Source of the DNA: Candidatus Paracaedibacteraceae bacterium
GTDB taxonomy: Bacteria; Pseudomonadota; Alphaproteobacteria; Paracaedibacterales; Paracaedibacteraceae
NCBI GenBank assembly: GCA_019459505.1
Contig: JAIBEV010000020.1
Location: 1 to 42,304, forward strand
Direction of reading: 5' to 3'
Length of the DNA: 42,304 bases
Part shown: positions 34,171 to 42,233 of the stretch, in pieces
Layout: every line of letters begins with the position of its first letter
How positions within the stretch are numbered: the first letter of the stretch is position 1
Position numbers and translations under genes: made by a program
Notes under the pieces: generated by a model
What the model saw: the letters and a program-made list of their open reading frames with translations, nothing else
Told to the model about the DNA's origin: nothing
Databases searched by the model: none

Positions 34171-34201
34171 AAAAAAGGGAAGAATTTTTCTTCCTTTTTT
34201 T
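34171..34201 (+). terminator. Rho-independent terminator of rpmI-rplT
   Basis: GGAAGAA (34178-34184) and TTCTTCC (34188-34194) pair around TTT, extended by an A-run and T-run (AAAAAAGG with CCTTTTTTT). Confidence 0.88.
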
Positions 34202-34320
34202 ATAGTCGCAAAAGGGAAAAAGATGGCCAAAGGGCACGATCAATCCGTTGGAAAAATTTATTTAAAAAATATTAAAATTTTATTGCAAAAAGAATTGCAA
34301 TTATGACATTCTGTTTGAAA

Positions 34321-34381
34321 TTCGCTTAATTTATAAAGTATTAAAGCGAACTTACAATACATCCGCTGTCGACACGGATGT
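34321..34381 (+). promoter_or_regulatory. Two consecutive hairpins in the gpt leader
   Basis: TTCGCTT (34321-34327) pairs with AAGCGAA (34344-34350), and ACATCCG (34359-34365) pairs with CGGATGT (34375-34381) around CTGTCGACA, itself partly self-complementary. They lie 115-175 bases before the exported Gpt gene. The second is followed by CTGTTTCTT, so it could be a weak terminator/attenuator. No purine-riboswitch core is recognisable. Confidence 0.45.
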
Positions 34382-34494
34382 CTGTTTCTTACTATTTAAT
34401 CTAAAAAATACGATCTTGAATCGCTGGGTAAGCTCGGGCTTATGACAGAGAAGCAGGATTATATTATCAATTTGTAGAAGGAAAGGACATACAG

Positions 34495-35061
34495 ATGTTA
34501 AAAAATATTTTGACTATTATAATTGTTTCTAGTGCAATAATGACAAAGCCTGTCCATGGAGTAGAAACAATGACATCCCCCCCAGCAGCGTTGAGTTTGG
34601 CAACTGAGACTTTGATCCTTAAAAATTATTTATCCCATACTCAAATTCGCGATGCTTCCATACAGCTGGCTGCTACTATCAAGCACAACCAATACCATGG
34701 CTTAGTTGCTATCACACGTGGCGGATTAGGCCCCACTTTATATTTATCAGAACAGTTAGAAATTAAGGATATCCGTACTATTTCTATCTCAAGCTATGGG
34801 AATGACGGTAAGCAAGGTCACTTCACTATCATTCACAAACCCGAGCTACTCAACGGTGGGAAAGGTTATCTATTTATCGATGATTTGGTTGATAGTGGTA
34901 AAACTTTAAAATTGATTCGCTCCCTTTACCCTAAAGCAGAATTTGCCGTTTTGTATGCAAAACCAAAAGGCAAAGATGCCACTGATTTCTTTGCTGTTGA
35001 CGTTCCTCAAGATGAATGGCTTGTTTTTCCATGGGAACCTGATTGGTTCACTCAAAACTAG
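34495..35061 (+). CDS. gpt: Xanthine/guanine phosphoribosyltransferase with an export signal
   Basis: The core of this 188-residue protein matches bacterial Gpt, which joins xanthine or guanine to PRPP: HGLVAITRGGLGPTLYLSEQ near residues 68-87, ISISSYGNDGKQGHFTI near 100-116, the PRPP motif YLFIDDLVDSGKTLKLIRSL near 125-144, and DVPQDEWLVFPWEPDW near the end. Unlike normal Gpt it begins with a hydrophobic leader MLKNILTIIIVSSAIMTKPV, about 23 residues resembling a signal peptide cut near VHG. The leader is really translated to judge by the strong GGAAAGGA eight bases before the ATG. A periplasmic or released Gpt is unexpected because PRPP is cytoplasmic; a membrane-tethered form or a host-directed enzyme are options. 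Confidence 0.88.
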   Translation: MLKNILTIIIVSSAIMTKPVHGVETMTSPPAALSLATETLILKNYLSHTQIRDASIQLAATIKHNQYHGLVAITRGGLGPTLYLSEQLEIKDIRTISISSYGNDGKQGHFTIIHKPELLNGGKGYLFIDDLVDSGKTLKLIRSLYPKAEFAVLYAKPKGKDATDFFAVDVPQDEWLVFPWEPDWFTQN

Positions 35062-35080
35062 CATTTTTTCTAAAAATCCT

Positions 35081-35125
35081 GATAAGAGATTGCCCCCATC
35101 TTTTAGAGGAATCTCTTATCTTGCC
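35081..35125 (+). terminator. Inverted repeat between gpt and asd, possible terminator
   Basis: GATAAGAGATT (35081-35091) and AATCTCTTATC (35110-35120) are a perfect 11-base inverted repeat with an 18-base loop, followed by TTGCCTTTT. The T-run is imperfect, so efficiency is uncertain. Confidence 0.6.
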
Positions 35126-35200
35126 TTTTATACAGCGCTTGAGAAGTCATGAATGCTCATGTATAAATGGAGAATCAACCCTCAAGAAAATATAAGAATT

Positions 35201-36223
35201 ATGATCAAGAAATCATCCGTCAAAATCGCTGTGGTCGGAGCAACCGGCAATGTGGGTCGCACCATTTTACAAATCTTAGCTGAGCGAGGCTATCCAGCTT
35301 CTAATATTACGGCAATTGCCTCCAACCGTTCGGCCAACCGCTCTGTCTCCTATGGAGAAGATGATATTTTGACGGTGCAACCTTTAAATAACTTTGACTT
35401 TTCAACCTATGATATTGGTTTATTTTCCCCTGGAGCTAAAGTTTCTGCTGAATATGCTCCTAAGGCAGCGGCCCAGGGCTGTATCGTTATTGATAATACA
35501 TCCCATTTCCGGATGGATCAGGATATTCCTCTGGTCATCCCTGAAATTAATGCGGAGGCGCTCAAACTTCACAAGAACCGTAATATTATTGCCAACCCTA
35601 ATTGCTCCACCATTCAACTTTTGATGGCCCTTAAACCGTTGCATGATCGGGCTAAAATTAAGCGCGTGGTGGTGAGCACTTATCAATCGGTATCGGGCGC
35701 TGGCCAAGAAGCTATGGATGAGTTAACGCAACAAACCAAAGGATTGTTTACCAACATGACGGTTCCCCCGGCGTGTTTTAACAAACCAATTGCCTTTAAC
35801 GTGATTCCACAAATCGATGTTTTCCAAGAGGATAATTATACTAAAGAAGAATGGAAGATGATGGTGGAAACCCACAAAATCTTAGATCCCACTATTAAAT
35901 TAACAGCTACCTGTGTGCGGGTTCCTGTTTATATTGGCCACAGCATTTCTGTTAATATTGAATTTGATTCAGCGATTTCCCCTGCACAAGCACGCCAAGC
36001 TTTGCGTCAATTTAAAGGTGTGACCGTGATGGATGATCCTAATAATTTAAGCTATGCCACTCCCTTAGAGGGAACGGGCGATGACGATGTTTTCGTCAGT
36101 CGCATCCGGCAAGATACCAGCGTTGAGCATGGACTCAATCTGTGGGTGGTTAGTGATAATGTCCGCAAAGGGGCTGCCTTGAATGCCATCCAAATTATGG
36201 AATGCTTGGTTCCATCTCGGTAA
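35201..36223 (+). CDS. asd: Aspartate-semialdehyde dehydrogenase
   Basis: Asd reduces aspartyl phosphate to the semialdehyde that feeds lysine, diaminopimelate, threonine and methionine synthesis. I prefer ATG 35201 (MIKKSSVKIAVVGATGNVGR), because the NADP-binding strand normally begins within ten residues of the start; a 16-codon extension to 35153 cannot be excluded, since GAGAAG lies before it. The 340-residue protein has IDNTSHFRMDQDIPLVIPEI, the catalytic Cys in IANPNCSTIQLLMALKP, VSTYQSVSGAGQEAMDEL and the substrate/phosphate region CVRVPVYIGHSISVNIEF. All are complete. It lies alone downstream of the inverted repeat. Confidence 0.96.
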   Translation: MIKKSSVKIAVVGATGNVGRTILQILAERGYPASNITAIASNRSANRSVSYGEDDILTVQPLNNFDFSTYDIGLFSPGAKVSAEYAPKAAAQGCIVIDNTSHFRMDQDIPLVIPEINAEALKLHKNRNIIANPNCSTIQLLMALKPLHDRAKIKRVVVSTYQSVSGAGQEAMDELTQQTKGLFTNMTVPPACFNKPIAFNVIPQIDVFQEDNYTKEEWKMMVETHKILDPTIKLTATCVRVPVYIGHSISVNIEFDSAISPAQARQALRQFKGVTVMDDPNNLSYATPLEGTGDDDVFVSRIRQDTSVEHGLNLWVVSDNVRKGAALNAIQIMECLVPSR

Positions 36224-36348
36224 TTTCCTAAGGGGGGCTTCCCATAAGTCCCCTTCCCCCTCCTTCGCCATCATGGTATGGTGGTCATAAATTACAGTGA
36301 ACTATTTACGTAATGCACAAAAAGAGTCATTTAAGGGGGGGAAATTTA

Positions 36349-39300
36349 ATGACACAAGACTTGTCAGCACGTCTAAATCCGTATTATCGCCTCAATGAGA
36401 ATGAAGCCGTCAGTGCTCTCTTGGCTTATTTGGATAAACTTCCTCAGCAAAAAGAAATGATCCGATCCACCGCTATCTCTCTTATTGAGGGTGTCCGGTC
36501 TCAGAAACTTAAGCCTCTGAGTATCGAGAATTTTTTGCAAACCTATGATCTGGGTAGCAAAGAAGGGTTAGCCTTGATGTGCTTGGCAGAGGCCTATCTG
36601 CGTATTCCCGACCGTGATACCCAAACGGCACTAATCCGAGATAAAGTGGGATCGGTGGAATGGGCCCTCAATATTGGTCAGACTGACTCTACCGTTGTTA
36701 ACTTTGTCACCATGGGACTGGCAACAACCGATTCCTTTCTCAATTGGGGGTTAAACCAGGATGGGTTTAAGAATGCCCTGGGGACATTAACCCGCAAGTT
36801 TTCTGAACCCGTTATCCGTTCAGCTGTGGGGCAGGCCATGAAGATTTTAGGGCAGCAATTCGTTTTAGGAGAGACTATTGAAACGGCCATAAAAAAGGCA
36901 CAAGCAGCAGAGCGGCGTGGCTATCGCCATTCCTATGACATGCTAGGAGAAGGCGCCAAAACAGCAGAAGATGCCGACCGTTATTTCCAATCTTATGCCC
37001 ACGCTTTGAAAACAATAGCCCATTATAAAAATGATCAGGATATTTATGGGCAACCCAGTATTTCTGTCAAGCTCACGGCGATCCATCCCCGGTATGAATT
37101 GGCCCAGCGTGAACGCGTTTTTAAAGAGCTCTATCCTAAAGTTCTCGACTTATGTGAAGCGGCAAAATCATCTGGAATTGCCTTAACGATTGATGCCGAA
37201 GAATCTGACCGATTACAATTATCCCTCGAGCTTATAACCAAACTTTCTGCAGAATCTTCTTTAAAAGATTGGGATGGATTGGGATTGGCGGTTCAGGCCT
37301 ATCAAAAACGATCCTGCCAGGTTATTGATTTTCTATCGGAAACCGCTAAAAATCACCAGCGGCGCTTTTGTGTTCGATTGGTCAAGGGTGCTTATTGGGA
37401 TATGGAGATCAAACGCACGCAAGAGCGAGGGCTAACGGATTATCCTGTTTTCACCCGCAAGGTTAATACGGACCTCAGTTATATGGTATGTGCGGATAAG
37501 ATGTTGCGTAATGAAAAGGGAATCTATTCGCAGTTTGCCACACATAATGCCTATACAGCAGCCACAATTATGGCTTATGCAGACCATCACCAAGCTCACT
37601 TTGAATTTCAACGATTGCATGGTATGGGCGAAAAATTACATGAACAAATCGTTGCCCGCGGCATACCTTGCCGTATTTATGCCCCCGTCGGTGATCATAA
37701 AGACCTCCTCGCCTACCTGGTTCGCCGTCTGTTAGAAAATGGCGCTAACAGCTCCTTTGTCAATAAAATTCATGACTCTGCTATCCCGACGGAAGATTTA
37801 TTAATGGACCCCCTTGAACAAGCTCACGCCCATGATCAGCACCATAATTCAATTATCCCCTTACCAACCCATCTCCTTCAACCAACCCGCCGTAATTCCT
37901 TTGGCTTAGATTTAGGTGATGAAGCAGAGCTCAATCGCTTAGAGCAAGTGGTGACTGAGTTTGCAATCAACCTTCCTTTAGTAAATAATCTCGCCAATAT
38001 TGAAGCAGTGTCAGAAAATACTGTGACCCTTCATGATCCAGCGAACCCTCAGCAGATTGTCTCCCACACGCCACAACTCTCTGAAGCTGAATTAGAACAA
38101 GCGTTGCATAAGGCGACAGCTGCTTTCTCTGCATGGTCCCTTGTTCCTGTTCAGAAACGTGCAGAAGTTATAGAAACTTTAGGCGATAAAATCGCCGGAG
38201 CTTATGATGAATTTATTACGTTACTTGTCTATGAAGGAGGGAAAACCTTTGCCGATGCCATTGCTGAAATTCGGGAAGCCATTGATTTTTGCTATTACTA
38301 TGCCAACCAAGCCCGCAAGCTTATGGATACCCCCCTTCCTCTCCCAGGCCCAACCGGAGAACGCAATGAGATTAGCCTTCACGGACGCGGCGTTATGGCA
38401 TGTATCAGTCCCTGGAATTTTCCCCTAGCCATTTTTCTAGGGCAAGTCACAGCAGCTCTTGTGACAGGCAACACTGTTTTGGCTAAACCGGCCAAACAAA
38501 CTCCCACTATTGCGCGTCGAGTTATCGAGCTGGCGTATGAGGCAGGCATTCCTCGCGATGCCTTACACTATATTCCAGCCTCTGGCCCCATTGTGGGTGA
38601 GAAAATTTTAGCAGATTCTCGAATTGCCGGAGTTGCCTTCACAGGATCAACCGATGTTGCCTGGATGATTAACCAGACTTTAGCGGCTCGACGCTGCGCT
38701 ATTGCTCCTCTTATCGCAGAAACAGGGGGTATTAATGCTATGATCGTCGATTCTTCGGCTCTAACAGAGCAAGTGGTTAATGACATTATCATTTCTGCTT
38801 TCCAAAGCGCGGGGCAGCGATGCTCAGCTTTACGGTTACTCTATCTTCAAGAAGATATAGCAGAAAAAACTATTGCTATGTTAAAAGGTGCTTTAGCTGA
38901 ATTGCAGATGGGCCATCCTCGCTTTATCTCAACCGATATTGGCAGCATTATTGATGAAAAAGCGAAATCAGAACTGCTCGACCATATCGAGTGGCTTCAA
39001 GATAAAGCAACCCTTCTTGCAGAAGCAAAATTACCCCATCTAGAAGGAGCCTTTGTCGCCGCTCAAGCGTGGTTATTAAAAGATGCAAGTTTACTTAATA
39101 AAGAGGTTTTTGGTCCTATTCTACATGTTGTCACATTTAAAGGATCAGACCTTCCAACCATCATCAATGATATTAATGCTAAGGGCTTTGGCTTAACTCT
39201 GGGATTGCACAGCCGCATTGATACCACGATTGACTATGTAAGGCGTCATGCTCATGTGGGGAATTTTTATGTTAATCGCAGCATTATTGGAGCTGTGGTC

Positions 39301-39453
39301 GGCGTACAACCATTTGGCGGTGAAGGATTATCGGGCACTGGCCCCAAAGCGGGTGGCCCCAACTATCTAATACGATTTGTTCATGAACGGACCTATACGC
39401 AAGATACGACGGCAGCCGGCGGCAACGCGACTTTACTCGCCACTATTATATAA
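36349..39453 (+). CDS. putA: Bifunctional proline dehydrogenase / P5C dehydrogenase
   Basis: PutA oxidises proline to glutamate in two steps on the inner membrane. The start at 36349 (MTQDLSARLNPYYRLNENEA) follows GGGGGGGAAA; the ATG at 36313 has no ribosome site. The 1034-residue protein lacks the ribbon-helix-helix repressor domain of E. coli PutA. The FAD half shows SVKLTAIHPRYELAQRERVF, TIDAEESDRLQLSLELI, VRLVKGAYWDMEIKRTQERG and GDHKDLLAYLVRRLLENGAN. The aldehyde dehydrogenase half has CISPWNFPLAIFLGQVTAAL, GVAFTGSTDVAW, Glu791 in IAETGGINAM and the catalytic Cys825 in SAGQRCSALR. It is followed nine bases later by a glycosyltransferase gene. Confidence 0.97.
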   Translation: MTQDLSARLNPYYRLNENEAVSALLAYLDKLPQQKEMIRSTAISLIEGVRSQKLKPLSIENFLQTYDLGSKEGLALMCLAEAYLRIPDRDTQTALIRDKVGSVEWALNIGQTDSTVVNFVTMGLATTDSFLNWGLNQDGFKNALGTLTRKFSEPVIRSAVGQAMKILGQQFVLGETIETAIKKAQAAERRGYRHSYDMLGEGAKTAEDADRYFQSYAHALKTIAHYKNDQDIYGQPSISVKLTAIHPRYELAQRERVFKELYPKVLDLCEAAKSSGIALTIDAEESDRLQLSLELITKLSAESSLKDWDGLGLAVQAYQKRSCQVIDFLSETAKNHQRRFCVRLVKGAYWDMEIKRTQERGLTDYPVFTRKVNTDLSYMVCADKMLRNEKGIYSQFATHNAYTAATIMAYADHHQAHFEFQRLHGMGEKLHEQIVARGIPCRIYAPVGDHKDLLAYLVRRLLENGANSSFVNKIHDSAIPTEDLLMDPLEQAHAHDQHHNSIIPLPTHLLQPTRRNSFGLDLGDEAELNRLEQVVTEFAINLPLVNNLANIEAVSENTVTLHDPANPQQIVSHTPQLSEAELEQALHKATAAFSAWSLVPVQKRAEVIETLGDKIAGAYDEFITLLVYEGGKTFADAIAEIREAIDFCYYYANQARKLMDTPLPLPGPTGERNEISLHGRGVMACISPWNFPLAIFLGQVTAALVTGNTVLAKPAKQTPTIARRVIELAYEAGIPRDALHYIPASGPIVGEKILADSRIAGVAFTGSTDVAWMINQTLAARRCAIAPLIAETGGINAMIVDSSALTEQVVNDIIISAFQSAGQRCSALRLLYLQEDIAEKTIAMLKGALAELQMGHPRFISTDIGSIIDEKAKSELLDHIEWLQDKATLLAEAKLPHLEGAFVAAQAWLLKDASLLNKEVFGPILHVVTFKGSDLPTIINDINAKGFGLTLGLHSRIDTTIDYVRRHAHVGNFYVNRSIIGAVVGVQPFGGEGLSGTGPKAGGPNYLIRFVHERTYTQDTTAAGGNATLLATII

Positions 39454-39462
39454 GAGTACACA

Positions 39463-40524
39463 ATGAAAATAATGAATTTAATGTTCAGTCAAGGCCGCGG
39501 AGGGATTGAGCAAGCCTTTGTTAATTCGGCTCATGCTATTCACAATTTCTCCGATTTTGAGCAACTGTGTATTATCGATCAAAAGTCGACTGTTGAGAAT
39601 CAATTGACCATACCCGCCGTAAAAATCCGCCAATTCGCCGATTGGGATCCAATCGCAATTTATCAGCTTCATAAGCTCATCCAAGAGTTTAAACCTGACC
39701 TGATTTTATGTCATGGTAATCGTCCCTTGAAAATGACATTACGAGTCAAATGCTTTTTTGGCCTTGTCGGCACTAAAATTGTTGGTTTTTGCCATAATTT
39801 CAGCATTAAATACCTTTTAAAAGCTGGTGCTATTATTAGCGTTTCAAAATACATTCTGGAAAATCATTTACTAAAAACTGGCTATGACAAAGAGCATGCC
39901 TTTCACATTCCCAATATGATTGAGTTAAAGGATTATCAACCGATTGCCTTAAAATCACGAGCTACCCCCCTGGTCATTGGAACGATGGGAAGATTTGTCA
40001 AAAAGAAAGGCTTTGAAGACTATATTAAGGCTATTAAAATTTTGGTTGATCGCGGCGTCAATATCAAAGCGATTTTGGGTGGCGGCGGTGTTGAAGAATA
40101 CAACCTTAAAATCTTAGCCGCTGACTTAAAATTAGACAATATTGTAGATTTTATTGGGTGGGTTCATGATAAGCGAGCCTTTTATCAACAGCTGGACTTA
40201 TTCTGCCTTCCCTCTCGGGAAGAACCTTTTGGCATTATCGCTCTTGAAACTCTCGCTTATGGTATGCCAATGGTTGCTACTCGCACTTCCGGGCCTCTTG
40301 AATTTCTGGTTGATGGGGAAAATGCAATGTTATGTAACCATACAGATCCCACAGCTTTAGCCAATGCAATCGAAAAAATGCTCGTATTATCAGAATCCGA
40401 ACTTCATCAGTTAATTGACCACGGCTTTACAACCGTTCGGCAGTATGACTTACGCACCGTATCGCAGCAGTTGGTTACCGTACTAAGAAAGTTAAATCCT
40501 AATAGAGCACCATTTAATTCTTAG
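39463..40524 (+). CDS. GT4-family glycosyltransferase
   Basis: This 353-residue GT-B enzyme transfers a sugar from a nucleotide donor, probably to a cell-surface polysaccharide or lipopolysaccharide. N-terminal domain: MKIMNLMFSQGRGGIEQAFV with the Gly-rich acceptor-side loop, and KPDLILCHGNRPLKM. C-terminal donor domain: LVIGTMGRFVKKKGFEDYIK near residues 168-187, IKAILGGGGVEEYNLK, FIGWVHDKRAFYQQLDLFCL and EEPFGIIALETLAYGMPMVA, holding the E-x7-E pair of retaining GT4 enzymes. No membrane helix is present, so it acts at the inner face of the membrane. It lies nine bases after putA, presumably on one message, with no other sugar gene nearby. Confidence 0.9.
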   Translation: MKIMNLMFSQGRGGIEQAFVNSAHAIHNFSDFEQLCIIDQKSTVENQLTIPAVKIRQFADWDPIAIYQLHKLIQEFKPDLILCHGNRPLKMTLRVKCFFGLVGTKIVGFCHNFSIKYLLKAGAIISVSKYILENHLLKTGYDKEHAFHIPNMIELKDYQPIALKSRATPLVIGTMGRFVKKKGFEDYIKAIKILVDRGVNIKAILGGGGVEEYNLKILAADLKLDNIVDFIGWVHDKRAFYQQLDLFCLPSREEPFGIIALETLAYGMPMVATRTSGPLEFLVDGENAMLCNHTDPTALANAIEKMLVLSESELHQLIDHGFTTVRQYDLRTVSQQLVTVLRKLNPNRAPFNS

Positions 40525-40540
40525 AAGCAGTTTTTTATTA

Positions 40541-40669
40541 GTGAGCAAGAGTACAAAAATTTCTAGCTTACTTCCTCTAGAAGAAATTCTGAAAGAAACC
40601 AATTCAGTAGCTTTGGAAAATTTGTTATTGATGAAGTTTTCATCATTCTCACGGATGAAATTCGATTAA
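40541..40669 (+). pseudogene. Short gene remnant, two overlapping frames
   Basis: A GTG at 40541 opens 42 codons (SSLLPLEEILKETNSVALEN in the middle). Another frame across the same place reads FVIDEVFIILTDEIRLNYPY up to a TAA just beyond 40669. Each half looks protein-like in a different frame, which suggests one gene with a frameshift. The family is not recognised. Confidence 0.28.
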
Positions 40670-40795
40670 ATTATCCTTATTAAAAATATTTTAATAAAGT
40701 ATTTACAAAAAATATCTCCTATCCCGGCAGAAAATTGTTATTCAATATTTCCAGAAACATTGCCCATGCCGGTTGATTGACCCTTATATTCTTAA

Positions 40796-40963
40796 TATTT
40801 TGACACAATAAAATGTCAGGGGATACTTACACTCGCTTTACAAGGTGAAGGGTTTGAAGATAAGGGTACAACTTATATCTCGCCACACCTCTTCAGGGGA
40901 AAGAAAACTAAGATTAAAATACTGAAAAAAGAACACGGGCCAATCGTTAATTTAAATCTTTAA
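40796..40963 (+). pseudogene. C-terminal gene remnant without a start
   Basis: A 55-codon open frame between TAA codons has no good start and reads LALQGEGFEDKGTTYISPHL followed by a Lys-rich end (GKKTKIKILKKEHGP). It looks like the tail of a lost gene. Confidence 0.28.
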
Positions 40964-41291
40964 TATTTTAGACAATAAAATAATTTATGTAAAAATATAA
41001 ATAATAAATATTAAAAAAATTCATTTTTACTTTTTAAATATAAATGATAAAATTTATTGTTTAATTTCTTAATGGATAATTAAGGCAATCATTAAAAATA
41101 GATGTAAGCAAAAGACAAGTAATCTTATTTTCTCTATAAGGTCTCCCTTACCGTAAACTAAGCATTCATATGCTAAAAATATTAAAAATTGTATAAGCTT
41201 ACGTTATAAATGGCACCTTAATTAATATTGAGACAAGTGTGTATTGCTTGGAGTCTTTTCATAAAATTAGAACTATTTATAGGATAACATA

Positions 41292-42182
41292 ATGAGCTTA
41301 TATGATGTGATTATAGTTGGCGGTAGTTTTGCCGGTATTTCTGCTGCATTACAACTCGGTAGGGCCCGTCGAAAGGTTCTTATTCTTGACAAGAAATCCC
41401 CCCGAAATAGAGCCTCCCGAGCCTCTCATGGCGTGCTTGGTTTTGATGGCTTCAGTCCCTTAGAAATTCTTGAGCGGTCCCATAAACAGCTCTCCACTTA
41501 TTCATCTGTTACCATAAAGAATGTAGAAGCAAAAAAGGCTGAAAACTTATCAGGAAAATTTGCTATTCATACTGCTGATGGTGTAGAGTATCATGCCTCT
41601 AAACTTATTCTTGCCTCTGGCGTTGTTGACCAACTTCCTCCTCTACCGGGATTAAAAGAGAAGTGGGGTAACACTGTTGTTAATTGTCCTTATTGCCATG
41701 GATATGAGTTTAAAGATCAACGGACGGGCATCGTCATTCTTCATCCTGAGCAAATTGATATGGCTCGCCTATTATTAGAGTGGAGTAAAGACTTAATCAT
41801 TTTTACCAACGGAGTAGAGGTCGATAATGAAAAAATAAGTGAACTTCAGGCGATGGGAGGAACAATTGAGGCTGGTTTGATTAAAGGGCTAAACGGAGCA
41901 GGAGAGACAATAGAAAGTGTCATGCTTGAGGGAGGGAAAAAGGTCAATTTGGATATATTATATTTGAATACCCCGGTTAAAATGGCAAATTCTATAGCTT
42001 TGGATTTAGGGTGCGCCATAGAAGAGACAAAGAATTGTAGTTATCTCAAAGTCAATCACGATGGGTTAACCAGTATTCCCGGAGTATTTGCTGCAGGGGA
42101 TCTAGCCGATTCTAGTCATTCAGTCAGCCATGCTATAGGCAATGGATGTCGAGTAGGTATTGCAGTGTCAACGCCGAAATAA
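41292..42182 (+). CDS. Thioredoxin-reductase-like FAD oxidoreductase
   Basis: This 296-residue flavoprotein resembles low-molecular-weight thioredoxin reductases. It has the FAD-binding GGSFAGISAALQLGRARRKV near residues 10-29, the second FAD motif LTSIPGVFAAGDLADSSHSV near 260-279, and a redox site reading VVNCPYCHGYEFKD near 129-142. CPYCHGYE, rather than the CATC of true thioredoxin reductase, marks the branch that includes dithiol oxidases such as HlmI/GliT and many uncharacterised proteins. The second-domain nucleotide motif is also changed (GIVILHPEQIDMARLLLEWS, with no GxGxxA), so NADPH use is doubtful. It stands alone. A role in thiol/disulfide handling is likely; the substrate is unknown. 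Confidence 0.85.
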   Translation: MSLYDVIIVGGSFAGISAALQLGRARRKVLILDKKSPRNRASRASHGVLGFDGFSPLEILERSHKQLSTYSSVTIKNVEAKKAENLSGKFAIHTADGVEYHASKLILASGVVDQLPPLPGLKEKWGNTVVNCPYCHGYEFKDQRTGIVILHPEQIDMARLLLEWSKDLIIFTNGVEVDNEKISELQAMGGTIEAGLIKGLNGAGETIESVMLEGGKKVNLDILYLNTPVKMANSIALDLGCAIEETKNCSYLKVNHDGLTSIPGVFAAGDLADSSHSVSHAIGNGCRVGIAVSTPK

Positions 42183-42185
42183 AAC

Positions 42186-42233
42186 TGATACAGAATTGAA
42201 GCAAACACCGATTTAAAATTGACACAGGATTGA
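42186..42233 (+). repeat. Short direct repeat at the right edge
   Basis: TGATACAGAATTGA (42186-42199) and TGACACAGGATTGA (42220-42233) match at 12 of 14 bases, 34 bases apart, just after the flavoprotein stop. Spaced short repeats like this occur at the ends of some insertion sequences (for example the IS21 type), but the rest lies outside the window. Confidence 0.35.

Larger units (their letters stand above)
40525..41291. other. AT-rich region with possible gene remnants
   Basis: No intact gene is visible. Two short frames look protein-like (listed separately). Between about 40965 and 41270 the DNA is extremely AT-rich. The stretch ends with the upstream region of the flavoprotein gene at 41292, whose start follows TAGGATAACATA. 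Confidence 0.45.

Noticed and set aside
34223-34306. 27-codon frame with a GGGAAAAAG before its ATG
   Set aside because: Too short and without recognisable content; it lies directly after the rplT terminator.
34321-34494. Purine riboswitch upstream of gpt
   Set aside because: The conserved J2/3 and loop sequences of the purine aptamer are not present; only simple hairpins are seen.
36230-36255. AAGGGG / CCCCTT inverted repeat between asd and putA as a terminator
   Set aside because: The stem is short, its loop is long and no T-run follows (CCCCCTCC instead).
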